From: Moorena sp. SS36440bin_2
GTDB taxonomy: Bacteria; Cyanobacteriota; Cyanobacteriia; Cyanobacteriales; Coleofasciculaceae
Direction: 5' to 3'
NCBI GenBank assembly: GCA_011524395.1
Contig: WTKN01000161.1
Coordinates: forward strand, 1-35,341
Length of the DNA: 35,341 nucleotides
In this document: positions 9,036 through 18,541 of the stretch, piece by piece
Position numbering within the stretch: position 1 is the first letter of the stretch
Layout of the letters: each line of letters begins with the position of its first letter
Notes under the pieces: model-generated
What the model saw: the letters and a program-made list of their open reading frames with translations, nothing else
Told to the model about the DNA's origin: nothing
The model's database searches: none
Made by a program: the position numbers and the translations under genes

Positions 9036-12000
9036 CTAACTCACCTTGAACTTGCCTACACTATCTTGCAGTTGTTCGGCAACTGTAAGCAGTTGTTTAA
9101 ACGAGTGGGATACCTGCAACGCTTCTATGGAAGTATGATTAGCGATCGCTGCCACATTAGTCATCGTCTGAGTCACTGAAACGCTTGTTTGAGTTTGTTC
9201 AACAGTTACGCTAGCGATCGCTTCGACCAATTCATTAATCTTGACCATTACTGCAGTGATTTGATTCAAACTCTGCCTGGTGTCATCCACCAGTTTTGTT
9301 CCTCCTACCACTTGTTCAGTACCAGCTTCCATGGCAGCTACCACCTCATTAGTTTCCATCTGGATTTGTGCCACAATTTTTTCAATTTCTGCCGTTGCTT
9401 CTGCTGATTGATGGGCTAAGGCTCGCACTTCATCAGCAACCACCGCAAAGCCTCGACCTTCTTCCCCAGCACGAGCTGCCTCAATAGAAGCATTTAACGC
9501 TAGCAAGTTAGTTTGAGCTGCAAAGTTACTAATCAGGTTAACTACTTTAGAAATTTTTTGGGAGGATTCTCCAAGGCGTTTAACTTTCTTGGCAGTGCTG
9601 CCTACAGTTTCCCGAATCGCCATAAAGCCTTCCACAGTGAGGTTCATAGCAGTATCCCCAGCTTCGACTGTCTGAGCCGCTTGTTTAACTGCAGCTTCAG
9701 CTTCAGAGGCTCTAGCAGCCACAGCTTGAGTTGAAGTGGTCATATCTTGAATTCGTTGTAAAGCTGCCGTAATTTCCTCCGACTGTCGCAAGGCTTCTGT
9801 GGATAGTTCTCGAATCGCTGCTTCATCTTGAGTAGTGGTGGTGGTAACTTCCTTTGTTGCCTGTTGGACTTGCACCACAAGTTTCCGCAAGCTTTCAATG
9901 GTAGCGTTGTAGGAATCAGCAACAGTTCCCAATTCATCGGCGGTCACACGGGCACGGATCGAAAGGTCTCCTTTACTAACTGGGTCTACTTCCATCAGCA
10001 ATTCCAGTGCTCGTTTTTGGAGCTGCTCTTTAGCCGTCCGTTGCTCGGCTTCAGCAATTCTTTGCCGTTCCAAGAGGTTGATGCGTTCAAGAGTTAGTCC
10101 CACTTGGTTAGCTACTTGGGTTAAGAAATCGATTTCCGAAACTTGCCAAGCTCGAGGTTCACTGCATTGGTGAGCAATTAATAAGCCTAAGAGTTCCCCT
10201 TCAACGACAATCGGGGTAACTAAATTGGCTTTGACCGCAAAGGGTTCTAACTGTTTCAGGTGACACCGGGTCAGACCAGCTTCATAAATATTGGGTATTG
10301 CCTTAACTCGACCTTGGATGTACTTATCCACATAATGTTTTGCAAAGCAAGGGTCAGCAATTTTCGCACCGAGAGCCTGGGGCCAACCTGCAGCCACGGA
10401 TTCAGCGATGACAGTACCTTTCCAATTGGGGTCAAAGCGATAGACAACCACTCGATCCGCATCCAGCCCTTGTCGGCTCCCTTGGACTACCATATCCAGG
10501 ATCTCTTGGAAGCTAAGGGCTTGAGTTAGCTGAATCGTAATATCTTTCAGTTGCTTAGCACGCTTAGCCTCAAGGCTTTGGTCTTGTACCAGAACTTTAA
10601 TCCGGGCTACTAGGTTATTAAAGGCATGAGCTAGGGTTTGGGTTTCTGCGGTACCACTCGGTTGAGCAATCGCATCTAAATTACCTGCAGCCACTTCCTT
10701 GGCTGTATTAGATAATTGACCTAGAGGAGCAGATAGGCGGCGGGATAAAAGCAGAACAACGATCAGAGTCACTACTCCCAAGGCTAGGGCTATGAAGACA
10801 AACGCTACAATTAACTCATTACCAGCGTTTTGCTGTTCTGATTTGTCCACGGAAGCAACTGATACCCAATCCGTGTGTGGGTTAGTGACAATGGTATAGA
10901 ACTTATTTTTATAGAGAAAGTAAACAATTTTTACCTGCTTTCCCGTTTTATTCCTATGGGTCCAAAGTCTTGCTTCCTTTAGTGAATACTTAGCTTTGAA
11001 ACCATTGAAGTCTTGCTTAGGATTAATAGTTAACTGGCTTTGTGCCTTGACTAAAAACTTAGCAATTTCCCAAATCGCTTCACCCCCAATGATCTGCTCC
11101 TCATCCAGACTACCTTCAGGGGTGAGAGTACTAATTACCATGCCTTGGCTAGTGTCTATCAGCTGCACTTGTTGGGAACCCATCAATCCGATATGTTCTA
11201 GATAAGGGAACAGTTGCTCTAATTGATTCATCGGTAGCACAGCTTTAATTACCCCAAGAAATTCTCCTGATTGAGGATCCTTAATGGCCTGAGCTAGATC
11301 AAAACCAAAGACATTAGCTGATTTATCAAAGTCGAGTTCACTGACCCAACGCCCTTTACGCTTGGCTTGTTGCCACCAGTTTTCATCCCTTTGCACAAAG
11401 TCAGAGGTGAGATTACTATAGGCAATGTTGTACCCATAGCGGTCAGTGACAAATAATTCCCCTAGACCTACATCCTTGACGATTTTATTTAAGTAACGAT
11501 TGAGTTGTGGATTGGGTTGGAGCAGCTTTGTGTTTTGAAAACGTAATTCAATCTCGTGAATACCCAGTTTCTGAAGTTCTTGCTGTTCTGCAGTTTTGCT
11601 ACCAGCATGAGCTGCCTTGATGACTAAGGGATTACTAGCTAATAAGGTGGGTACGGTAAAGGTATCCTTAATCAGTTGGCTAGCTGCTTCACCAGCAATT
11701 AGAGCTTGCTCCTGCTGCTGTAATTTATTTCGGTCTTTCTCATGGTCGTGAATAATTCTGTAACTTACTAGGCTAGCCAGAGTCAGAGGAATCAATACCG
11801 TTGGCATAATCGTTGTCAACAACTGGCGGCTGAGAGTATTTTTATTCCTCTGATTTTTTTTTTCAGTTTTAACCAGTTCCAGGAGCTGATCTCCTGGGTT
11901 GATATCTTTGTCTGGCAAATGATTTACTTCGGTCTCAGCTTCTGTTAACTCTTTAACAACCCGCAAGTTAACGTTAGAAATAGTTGACTCAGGCAACAGT

Positions 12001-12089
12001 GTCTTCACCAGCGCCTTTTTTGATTTTACCATTTTACTATTCTTGGTATTGTCACCATTTAAACTCAAATTATTCAGTTCTTTTTTCAT
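9036..12089 (-). CDS. pixJ: PixJ-type cyanobacteriochrome chemoreceptor (phototaxis photoreceptor, 1017 aa)
   Basis: This is a transmembrane chemoreceptor with a probable bilin-binding light sensor. Order: TM1 about 92-112, a long extracytoplasmic dCache-like region (about 113-420), TM2 about 426-448, HAMP about 449-503, GAF about 515-670, HAMP about 697-743, and an MCP signalling domain with tip [20 protein letters not shown]. The GAF has both hallmarks of DXCF cyanobacteriochromes: D579-P-C581-F, and C609-H610 as canonical chromophore site. Their 28-residue spacing equals, as I recall, that of TePixJ (C494/C522), a blue/green phototaxis receptor. So this protein likely senses blue/green light and biases pilus motility through the downstream CheA. 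A periplasmic ligand domain on the same chain would allow a chemical signal as well. It lies 136 bp after the CheW gene. It could serve another light response, but the photoreceptor call is strong. Confidence 0.9.
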   Translation of the reverse strand: MKKELNNLSLNGDNTKNSKMVKSKKALVKTLLPESTISNVNLRVVKELTEAETEVNHLPDKDINPGDQLLELVKTEKKNQRNKNTLSRQLLTTIMPTVLIPLTLASLVSYRIIHDHEKDRNKLQQQEQALIAGEAASQLIKDTFTVPTLLASNPLVIKAAHAGSKTAEQQELQKLGIHEIELRFQNTKLLQPNPQLNRYLNKIVKDVGLGELFVTDRYGYNIAYSNLTSDFVQRDENWWQQAKRKGRWVSELDFDKSANVFGFDLAQAIKDPQSGEFLGVIKAVLPMNQLEQLFPYLEHIGLMGSQQVQLIDTSQGMVISTLTPEGSLDEEQIIGGEAIWEIAKFLVKAQSQLTINPKQDFNGFKAKYSLKEARLWTHRNKTGKQVKIVYFLYKNKFYTIVTNPHTDWVSVASVDKSEQQNAGNELIVAFVFIALALGVVTLIVVLLLSRRLSAPLGQLSNTAKEVAAGNLDAIAQPSGTAETQTLAHAFNNLVARIKVLVQDQSLEAKRAKQLKDITIQLTQALSFQEILDMVVQGSRQGLDADRVVVYRFDPNWKGTVIAESVAAGWPQALGAKIADPCFAKHYVDKYIQGRVKAIPNIYEAGLTRCHLKQLEPFAVKANLVTPIVVEGELLGLLIAHQCSEPRAWQVSEIDFLTQVANQVGLTLERINLLERQRIAEAEQRTAKEQLQKRALELLMEVDPVSKGDLSIRARVTADELGTVADSYNATIESLRKLVVQVQQATKEVTTTTTQDEAAIRELSTEALRQSEEITAALQRIQDMTTSTQAVAARASEAEAAVKQAAQTVEAGDTAMNLTVEGFMAIRETVGSTAKKVKRLGESSQKISKVVNLISNFAAQTNLLALNASIEAARAGEEGRGFAVVADEVRALAHQSAEATAEIEKIVAQIQMETNEVVAAMEAGTEQVVGGTKLVDDTRQSLNQITAVMVKINELVEAIASVTVEQTQTSVSVTQTMTNVAAIANHTSIEALQVSHSFKQLLTVAEQLQDSVGKFKVS

Positions 12090-12225
12090 AATTAAACACT
12101 TAGTATTTATCCACTTTTTTGGATTAATATTATAATTAATTAACGAATTATAATATATAATTATTTTTGATTTTATGATTTATTATGGAATAATAAGTTC
12201 AGTTTACCGTCGCCGAATAGTAGGA

Positions 12226-12771
12226 TTAAAACTTGGTATCAAAAATTAGTTTACCATCAAAAACTACTAGTATTTCACCACCATGTTTCAGCCAATATCC
12301 TTGTAAAAACTTTGCCAATTCAGGATTCATACTTGATGATGGAAGAGGTTGAATCAAATCGGTATTGCACCATTCAATGTCCTCTACCCGGTTGACGACC
12401 AACCCTAGCATTTGGTTATATTTAATTGACTTAGGATCATTAGACTGGATATGCAACACTAAGGAGGTGTAGTTTGATGTGTTTACCGGTTGCTGATGCC
12501 AAGGAGTTAATCCCACAATGTGTCCGAGATCGACCATCCAAAGAACTTCACCCCGCCAGTTGTAAACACCCATCACCCAAGGTGGCATATGGGCAATTGG
12601 AATAATTTGACCAACACCAATAGTCAGCACTTCAGTCAGCTGATTAATTGGCATTAAAGCAGTAGTATCAGGTACTAGATGAAACCGCAGAAACTGCTGT
12701 CTAATTTCATTGGCAGCAGTTTCTTTCGGTGATGATGGGGAAGCTGAAGCTGGGATAAACTTGGACACCAT
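12226..12771 (-). CDS. CheW coupling protein (PixI/PilI/HmpC type, 181 aa)
   Basis: This is a cytoplasmic scaffold that connects the two chemoreceptors encoded downstream with CheA. A CheW domain spans about residues 25-175, recognisable from 'FLRFHLVPDTTALMPI', the MPPWVMGVYNWRGEVLWMVDL motif region and 'LGLVVNRVEDI'. The N-terminal 20 residues are Ser/Pro/Ala-rich. It starts 29 bp after the CheY-like gene, consistent with one operon. The order regulator, CheY, CheW, MCP, CheA is the cyanobacterial Pix/Pil/Hmp order, which makes this the main coupler of the locus, in contrast to the distal CheW at 1102-1629. Confidence 0.9.
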   Translation of the reverse strand: MVSKFIPASASPSSPKETAANEIRQQFLRFHLVPDTTALMPINQLTEVLTIGVGQIIPIAHMPPWVMGVYNWRGEVLWMVDLGHIVGLTPWHQQPVNTSNYTSLVLHIQSNDPKSIKYNQMLGLVVNRVEDIEWCNTDLIQPLPSSSMNPELAKFLQGYWLKHGGEILVVFDGKLIFDTKF

Positions 12772-12800
12772 GATGATCTCTATTTTTTTATATCTCAGAT

Positions 12801-13166
12801 TTAGCCCTTGACCAGTTGTTTAATGATTTTTAGGAGTTCTGCGTGATCAACAGGCTTATACAGGTAAGCATCTGCTCCCTGCTTCAATGCCCAAAATTTA
12901 TCCATTTCAGTATCTTTGGTGGAACATATTATCACAGGTATTTGGCTTGTCTTAGCTTCATTTTTAAGGGTTCGACAAATTTCAAAACCACTGCGATCCG
13001 GAAGGACAACATCAAGAACAATCAAATCAAGCTGATTACTGCTAATTTTTTCTAGGGCTTCTGAGCCATTATTAGCAGTTAATACATTAAACCCATTTTG
13101 CTTGAGATAACCTCTGAATATTTCTAGATCTGTTAATGAATCTTCAACAATTAATGCGGTAACCAT
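12801..13166 (-). CDS. single-domain CheY-like response regulator (PixH/PilH/HmpB type, 121 aa)
   Basis: This is a complete stand-alone receiver domain with no output domain. Acidic pocket E8/D9, phospho-acceptor D52 in LDVVLPD, a switch Thr/Ser in ICSTKD and the lysine in YLYKPVD are all present. It would take phosphate from the CheA of the locus and either act on the pilus motors or drain phosphate from the PatA-type regulator, as proposed for PilH proteins. It sits between the PatA-type regulator (96 bp upstream) and CheW (29 bp downstream) in one probable transcript. Confidence 0.92.
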   Translation of the reverse strand: MVTALIVEDSLTDLEIFRGYLKQNGFNVLTANNGSEALEKISSNQLDLIVLDVVLPDRSGFEICRTLKNEAKTSQIPVIICSTKDTEMDKFWALKQGADAYLYKPVDHAELLKIIKQLVKG

Positions 13167-13262
13167 TTTTATCGGATTTTTAAAATAACTATAAAATTAT
13201 AAGCAGATAAGCAAGTGTTTAAAGGTATTTTTTTTGTAAATACTTAAATTTCGGTTATCTAG

Positions 13263-14471
13263 TCAATTATAATTAACTTGTTTAAGATGTTTAATGATAA
13301 CTTTCAATACCTCTTCAGGATTGATGGGTTTACTCATAAAATCTGAGGAGCCAACCATCTTAGCTCTCACACGGTCAATGATACCGTCGTTACCAGTCAA
13401 AATTACAATCGGAGTATTGCGGAAAAAGGAGAGCCTACGCAATTGACCACAAATTTCATAACCATTAGCATTTGGCATGACCAGATCTAAAAATATCAAC
13501 TCTGGCTTAGTAGCTAACAAAGTAGCGATCGCCCTAAGTGCATCATTAATAGCCACAAAGCGATAGCCTTCTGAGGTAAGAATTTTTTCCATGCTTTGGC
13601 AGATCAGGGGACTATCATCCACACATGCAATCAAAGGTTTCTGCTCAGGAACAGTTTTTACCGATGTTTCGTTTGGGGGTAGCGAAACTGGAGCAGGTAA
13701 ATCCGGAATATCTATCAGTTCCACTAATCCTGATTGCAGGTGAGGCAGAATCGAGAGAGTAACGGCCCTAGTATCCCGTTTCATTAGTATGGCCAAGTCT
13801 CGTAGGGTATATTGTCCATTCAAGAGCTTGGTCATAGTTTGATAAGCCTGAAGGGATGTTTTAACTCTCAGTTGTTCGGGCTGCCTGATAATTGGTGCCC
13901 GATTAGGGCAGCGGTCTGCTACACGAGCACTTTGCCAAGCTTCCCAAAGTTGATCAGCTTCATAGATGACTTGTTCTGCGTCAATCAAAACCAGTGGTTT
14001 AAAGAATGATGATGATGAGGAATCTGGTTTGATTTTATAGGTGATCTGCATCCCTTGGGTAACATCAAAAAGTATTTCTACTATGACAGACTGAATCATT
14101 TTGATAGCTTGATCACGGGTAACCTTGTGCAGATCTACCCATAGACATAGCAAATGATAGTCCCAACAGACATTGACATCTTCCCAATTGGTATTAGCTA
14201 GATCCTCTTGCAGTGATGAAAGCTGAGCAGATGTCTGAGGACAGTGAATGAGTAAGTTTCTACGCCACCGTCTGACTGGATGAGTCCCTCCGGTAGCGTA
14301 CATGAGGCGACCCATATAAATGTGAAATATCCATTCTTGTTTACTAGGATCACTTAGAATGAGTTGACCGCTAAACCGAGGCTGCTTTAAAACTTCAAAC
14401 AACCCAGCTTGTTTGACGGAAGTAAACTCTTTGATTGGAATTAGAGGATAATTTTGTTCTATCGCCATCAT
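13263..14471 (-). CDS. PatA-type response regulator, PATAN (DUF4388) plus receiver (402 aa)
   Basis: This is the first gene of the motility locus. Residues 1 to about 150 form a PATAN/DUF4388 domain ('GLFEVLKQPRFSGQLIL', 'WIFHIYMGRLMYATGG'), the domain of PatA and PixG/PilG-like regulators. A helical middle part follows, and the C-terminal receiver (about 279-398) has D285/D286, phospho-acceptor D329 in FLDLVMPNANG, and the lysine in FMSKPIN. PATAN proteins of this kind are thought to bind the pilus extension ATPase and set the direction of movement; that is family knowledge and not visible here. The start at MMAIEQ allows a second start one codon later. The 675-bp gap upstream, with a divergent gene beyond, should hold the operon promoter. 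Confidence 0.92.
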   Translation of the reverse strand: MMAIEQNYPLIPIKEFTSVKQAGLFEVLKQPRFSGQLILSDPSKQEWIFHIYMGRLMYATGGTHPVRRWRRNLLIHCPQTSAQLSSLQEDLANTNWEDVNVCWDYHLLCLWVDLHKVTRDQAIKMIQSVIVEILFDVTQGMQITYKIKPDSSSSSFFKPLVLIDAEQVIYEADQLWEAWQSARVADRCPNRAPIIRQPEQLRVKTSLQAYQTMTKLLNGQYTLRDLAILMKRDTRAVTLSILPHLQSGLVELIDIPDLPAPVSLPPNETSVKTVPEQKPLIACVDDSPLICQSMEKILTSEGYRFVAINDALRAIATLLATKPELIFLDLVMPNANGYEICGQLRRLSFFRNTPIVILTGNDGIIDRVRAKMVGSSDFMSKPINPEEVLKVIIKHLKQVNYN

Positions 14472-15146
14472 TGCCTTTGGTTTACCTGATTGCCGTTGTC
14501 AGCAAAACTCCGAAGTCCTAGTGCTGCCATTACCGAAATAATTTGCCGATTGGGAAGAGACTTTCTTAACCATAAGCAAGAAAAAACACCGGGAACAGTT
14601 AAAGACTTTCACCGAGATGCACAAGTAAAATATGATTGATCAGGTAACTGCTAGCTCAATGCTACAGAATTTTATAAGGTTGACGTATCCGTGAGTTTAC
14701 ACAAATTACACGAAAGAGACTATGGGGTATTTACGCATTGACTGAAGTTTTTGATTATTTATGACCTTCTATGCCAGAAAACTACTGAAATGTATCACTT
14801 TTACCACTGATCCATGTTGCCATCTTGGCAGGGATTTACAAAAATTTACTGGCTGGTTAGTGTTAGTTAATTAAAAGTCTATGAGCTACACTGCTTTGAT
14901 GAGATTGACTGTAAGCATTCACGCTCGGACCCGCTACGGCGATGAAACCCTTTCTCTATTCAGTCAAGGACGCGCTTTTTAAATCAACAGATTCAGCCCA
15001 TAGACTAGTTTTTGAGGCTGACGCTTGCGATCAGGCCTTCTTCGTTCCAAGGTTGGGAGAAATAACAATTACCAAAAACCCACACCTTACAATTTCTAAG
15101 CTCTCGGACGTGATATTACTTAAAAGTTCTCTCGGCATCATCTTCT
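14472..15146. other. intergenic region between divergent motility locus and permease
   Basis: This 675-bp gap lies between a minus-strand operon and a plus-strand gene, so promoters for both should be here. I cannot identify convincing promoter boxes. An open frame at 14942-15229 overlaps the permease start in another frame and shows no family motif, so I do not treat it as a gene. The 14920-14945 part (CTCGGACCCGCTACGGCG) resembles short dispersed GC-rich repeats. Confidence 0.4.
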
Positions 15147-16400
15147 ATGGTATCTATTGCTCGCAAAAACCTCTGGGCAGACATCCCTCGCTTTCTGGTC
15201 GCTCAAGCAGGAATTATGTTTGCCGTTAGCCTAGTCACAATCCAAACTGGTCTGCTCAACGGATTCACTCGCTCGACAGTTCTTCTGGTTGAGGGTTCCA
15301 AGGCCGATATATGGGTAAGTTCTGAGCGAATGGTTCAGTTTGAGCTAACCGAGCCACTTTTGAAGAATCAGCTGGATCAGGCTCAACGAGTCAAAGGTGT
15401 GGAGCGAGCAGAAGCACTACTGATGGGGCCAGGTCGATGGCGTCCTCTTAAGGGAGATACCAGTCCTGTTAAGTTGATTGGATTTGACCTAGGGGGAACA
15501 CTGTTCCAACCTGGAAAAATCACTCGGGGTAGACTGAAGACCCTTAAGGAGCCTTACACGGTTATGGTGGATCAAAGCAGATTACCGACGCTAAATGTGA
15601 AAGATATCGGTGATACCGCTACGGTTAATTTCTTGCCTGCTCGATTAGTCGGCCTAACCACAGAGAGTCAATCCCTTGTAGCTAGCCCATTTTTATTTGC
15701 TTCCTTAGAAAATGCAAATACCTATATCAACACAAGCTATACCTCTAAGCTTAACTGCACTGTAGAATCTTCAGATAATTTGCAGTGTACCACTATTTAC
15801 GAAAAGTCAAAGTCTTTAAATAACTCTGATGAGTCGGAGATTCCTGAACCTACACCTTTGACCCTGACAGACCCCATTACCTATATCCTCGTAAAGGCTA
15901 AACTAGGTCAAGATCTTGAGCAACTCAAGCAGAATTTAGAAGCTGCTTTACCCGGGACTCGTGCTTATACAAAGGTTGAAATGGCACGCAGGACCCGAAA
16001 TTACTGGCAGGTGCGAACAGGTCTTGGTTTTGTATTGGGTCTAGGTGCTGCTGTGGGAGTGATTGTTGGTATGGTAGTTGTCACTCAGATTCTCTACGCC
16101 TCAGTTTCTGACCATATCAAAGAGTTTGGTACCCTGAAAGCAATGGGCGCACCAGATCGCTTTATTTATAGTGTTATTGTCGAACAAGCATTGTGGATGG
16201 CTGTTCTTGGTTATCTGCCTGGTATGCTCCTTTGCTGGGGGTTGAGTGTGTGGGTTAAATCAAAAGGAATTATCCTTTTGATCACTCCAGTATCTGCAAC
16301 AGGTGTTTTTGGCATAACTGTGGTGATGTGTGTAACTTCGGGTTTGTTCGCTATCCAAAAGGTGACTCGTATTGATCCAGCTATTGTATTTAAAGCCTAG
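15147..16400 (+). CDS. DevC-like ABC transporter permease, FtsX/MacB fold (417 aa)
   Basis: This is an inner-membrane permease of the MacB/FtsX type. It has TM1 at about 17-38, a large periplasmic domain (about 40-285) and three C-terminal membrane segments at about 291-316, 345-367 and 381-403, with the FtsX signature 'EFGTLKAMGAPDRFIY' and the usual DPAxVF ending. In cyanobacteria such DevC proteins work with a DevA ATPase and a DevB (HlyD-like) adaptor to export lipids or other molecules through the envelope. Neither partner is next to it here: the left neighbour is the divergent motility locus and the right neighbour a convergent NB-ARC gene. A polar stretch at about 200-240 with C204 and C214 enlarges the periplasmic domain and might hold a disulfide. 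No clear ribosome binding site precedes the ATG. Confidence 0.82.
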   Translation: MVSIARKNLWADIPRFLVAQAGIMFAVSLVTIQTGLLNGFTRSTVLLVEGSKADIWVSSERMVQFELTEPLLKNQLDQAQRVKGVERAEALLMGPGRWRPLKGDTSPVKLIGFDLGGTLFQPGKITRGRLKTLKEPYTVMVDQSRLPTLNVKDIGDTATVNFLPARLVGLTTESQSLVASPFLFASLENANTYINTSYTSKLNCTVESSDNLQCTTIYEKSKSLNNSDESEIPEPTPLTLTDPITYILVKAKLGQDLEQLKQNLEAALPGTRAYTKVEMARRTRNYWQVRTGLGFVLGLGAAVGVIVGMVVVTQILYASVSDHIKEFGTLKAMGAPDRFIYSVIVEQALWMAVLGYLPGMLLCWGLSVWVKSKGIILLITPVSATGVFGITVVMCVTSGLFAIQKVTRIDPAIVFKA

Positions 16401-16475
16401 AAACCCTGTTGAGTCATATCATCTCCAATTGAATACTTATCATTCTTGGTTGTTTATGAATTGTTAATTGTTGTA

Positions 16476-16521
16476 AATTGTGAATTTTTAATTGACCGTA
16501 GACCATTAAAAATTCACAATT
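16476..16521. terminator. 17-bp perfect inverted repeat between convergent genes
   Basis: AATTGTGAATTTTTAAT (16476-16492) pairs perfectly with 16505-16521 around a 12-nt loop. It sits between the convergent ends of the permease (16400) and the NB-ARC gene (16631). That position suits a bidirectional terminator. The stem is AT-rich rather than GC-rich and no separate T run follows, so a decayed repeat element is the alternative. Confidence 0.5.
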
Positions 16522-16630
16522 AACGACTTACCTGAATACGAATTGATTAACTGGACTCGATATCAACCAGTTCAGTTATAAAATTTAAATATTAATAGTT
16601 CAAAAAAATTAGTAAACTAGGATATTATGA

Positions 16631-17980
16631 CTATTCTCGCTCAGCAATTAATTGGTTAGTCACTTCCATGACTGCAGGAGGTAAGGTGAATCCCCCTTCA
16701 GATTTCTCCACTACGGATCGCTGTCTCAAGGAGGCTAGAGCCCTGAGTAATTCCTGAGGCGATATCTCCAGTAATTCATCCTGTAATTGAGTTAGAATTA
16801 CAGGTTCTTTGTGACTAGCCATGGTATATATAATTTTATTTTCCAAATCTGATAACCGATCTAAGATTTCTTCGATAAAGTCACTAACGTCATGGGTAAA
16901 TAGGGTAGTTGCCAAAAAATCGGTCACACTGCCATCAAAAACTTCTTTTATGGTTATGGCAACAAGTTTTAACATCAAGGGATTGCCACGATACCCCTTA
17001 ATTAAATAGTTCCAGTTTTTATGCCCAGACAACCCTTTTTCCTGCAAAATATACTGAGCGGCTTCCCCTAAACCTTCAAGTTTTAAGGAACGCACAGGTG
17101 AAGTCTCTCCTTCTTGTAACGAAATTTCGCTGAGTTTATCCTGACTGGTAATCAACAAACAGCTTTCATGGGGTTCTTCTCCCCAGCGTCTGATGAATTC
17201 ACCATAGCCTTCATACCCTTCTCGGTAGATGCCGGCAAGTGTACCAATCTGTAGAATAGATTCGGCACCGTTGAGGACTATCAAAGAACGGTGTTGGCGA
17301 CAGTACTCAATTAGTTGGGAGATAAGCTCCTTAGCAGTTTTAGAACTAGGGAGTGGGTTTAAGCCTCCTGCTGTTTCATATCCTACAGTTTCTAGGGACC
17401 CAGATAAAGATTGGAACAGTGCTGCTAGGATATCTTCTAACCGGGGTGCCTGACGTAAGGAACGCCATACCACATACTTGAACTGATCCTGAATTTGTTT
17501 AGCCAGCTTCACTGACAAGGTGGTTTTACCAATTCCTGCCATACCCTGTAGTGCCACCAATCGGCAACGATCCTTAACAATCCATGTTTCTAACTGGCGT
17601 AGTTCTTCAGTGCGACCATAGAAAACAGAAACATCTGGTGCCTCACCCCAATCCATCTGCTTGGGGTTTGAGGATTGGACAGTAGAGATAGGGGTATAGC
17701 TTCTGCAGTTAGAGGAGATGTCCTGGGTTTCTAGATGAGTCTGATAGCGATTGACCAGCAGCTGTTGCAGTTTGGTTAGCTTTACAGGCCCTGTCCCCGA
17801 TATCGGAAACTTTTTGTAGACCTCGCTGAGTCTTTTGCGCACTGCATGTTCACTAATGTCGAGGGTTTTTGCGATCGCGTTTGTCGATTGACCCTCCATC
17901 GCCAAAGCCACAACCTCCAGCTCGGCTTTAGATACACCGTGTTCATTTGCGATCGCTTTTAGAAAGTCATAGGGAATCAC
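16631..17980 (-). CDS. HTH plus NB-ARC STAND ATPase without sensor repeats (449 aa)
   Basis: The N-terminal ~60 residues are a LuxR-like helix-turn-helix ('LEVVALAMEGQSTNAIAKTL', 'ISEHAVRKRLSEVY') of the kind that opens many cyanobacterial NB-ARC/WD40 proteins. The NB-ARC module follows: FYGRTEEL (about 120), P-loop GMAGIGKTT (146-154), a Walker B region 'SLIVLNGAESI' with N237 where family members usually have Asp, and the GNPLMLKL motif (about 332-339). A winged-helix-like tail ends the protein. Relatives normally continue into WD40 or TPR repeats; none are coded here, and no broken WD40 remnant is seen in the 230 bp beyond the stop. The start is GTG; the frame stays open upstream, but no ATG with a good ribosome binding site was found. 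It is either a compact regulator or a truncated one. Confidence 0.82.
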   Translation of the reverse strand: MIPYDFLKAIANEHGVSKAELEVVALAMEGQSTNAIAKTLDISEHAVRKRLSEVYKKFPISGTGPVKLTKLQQLLVNRYQTHLETQDISSNCRSYTPISTVQSSNPKQMDWGEAPDVSVFYGRTEELRQLETWIVKDRCRLVALQGMAGIGKTTLSVKLAKQIQDQFKYVVWRSLRQAPRLEDILAALFQSLSGSLETVGYETAGGLNPLPSSKTAKELISQLIEYCRQHRSLIVLNGAESILQIGTLAGIYREGYEGYGEFIRRWGEEPHESCLLITSQDKLSEISLQEGETSPVRSLKLEGLGEAAQYILQEKGLSGHKNWNYLIKGYRGNPLMLKLVAITIKEVFDGSVTDFLATTLFTHDVSDFIEEILDRLSDLENKIIYTMASHKEPVILTQLQDELLEISPQELLRALASLRQRSVVEKSEGGFTLPPAVMEVTNQLIAERE

Positions 17981-18337
17981 AGTTGCACGCTCATACTCAT
18001 AGAAACCTGATAGTTCATTGTAAATCCTCTTTCTGAGAACTGCTTGCCATTGTGGTCATTGATATGAGTTTTACCTTGTTGTTGTGTCCCGAGCAATTCA
18101 AACCCAACTCTGGCAGACACACTTTGTCAAACCCCTATCGTTGATGGATTTGCTGCGGATTCGTGTTTCTTAAATCCATTCTTCATGTAAAGGGCGAGTG
18201 GGGGTTTTCCCCAAGACCACCCTGGATCCCCTGTTCCCTTAATGCATCGCTCACAGATGTAAGTCTGTTGGTCAGATCTTCCTAATAAACTATGGCTACC
18301 GATATCAATGTTGTTTTAGTACATTGGGGTGCGACCC

Positions 18338-18365
18338 AAGGGCGCGAGGGATTGCTCGCGCCCTT
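18338..18365. repeat. GC-rich 11-bp inverted repeat
   Basis: AAGGGCGCGAG and CTCGCGCCCTT pair perfectly around a GGATTG loop. A T run (GATTTTTTCT) follows about 15 bp later, too far for a standard terminator. It is probably a dispersed REP-like palindrome. Confidence 0.6.
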
Positions 18366-18496
18366 AGAGGCGCGCAGCGTGATTTTTTCTGGAGTGTACG
18401 CTGATATCGAACTCAGGTGAACAGAGCACTGACAACCAATCTAGACCATGCCTTGCTGTGTACGACCAGTTCTACTTCCCATTAAATACTCACTCT

Positions 18497-18541
18497 GCTA
18501 AAATTCATTGTTATGAGTTATACATAACAATGAATTTTAGC
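18497..18541. repeat. 19-bp perfect inverted repeat, 7-nt loop
   Basis: GCTAAAATTCATTGTTATG (18497-18515) pairs without mismatch with 18523-18541 around AGTTATA. Nineteen perfect pairs are very unlikely by chance. It is far from any gene end (ftsZ-side genes end at 18943, NB-ARC starts at 17980), so a mobile repeat unit is as likely as a terminator. Confidence 0.65.

Noticed and set aside
3051-12000. Open frames of 60-153 codons on the other strand or frames of the chemotaxis genes
   Set aside because: They are shadows of strongly supported coding genes; equivalent shadows appear at the same place in both paralogous receptors.
14942-15229. 95-codon open frame upstream of and overlapping the permease start
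   Set aside because: It is in a different frame from the permease, resembles neither DevB nor DevA, and has no good start signal.
16631-17980. NB-ARC gene as a frameshifted pseudogene with WD40 repeats beyond the stop
   Set aside because: The 230 bp after the stop contain no WD40-like GH...LW pattern in any frame that I can see.
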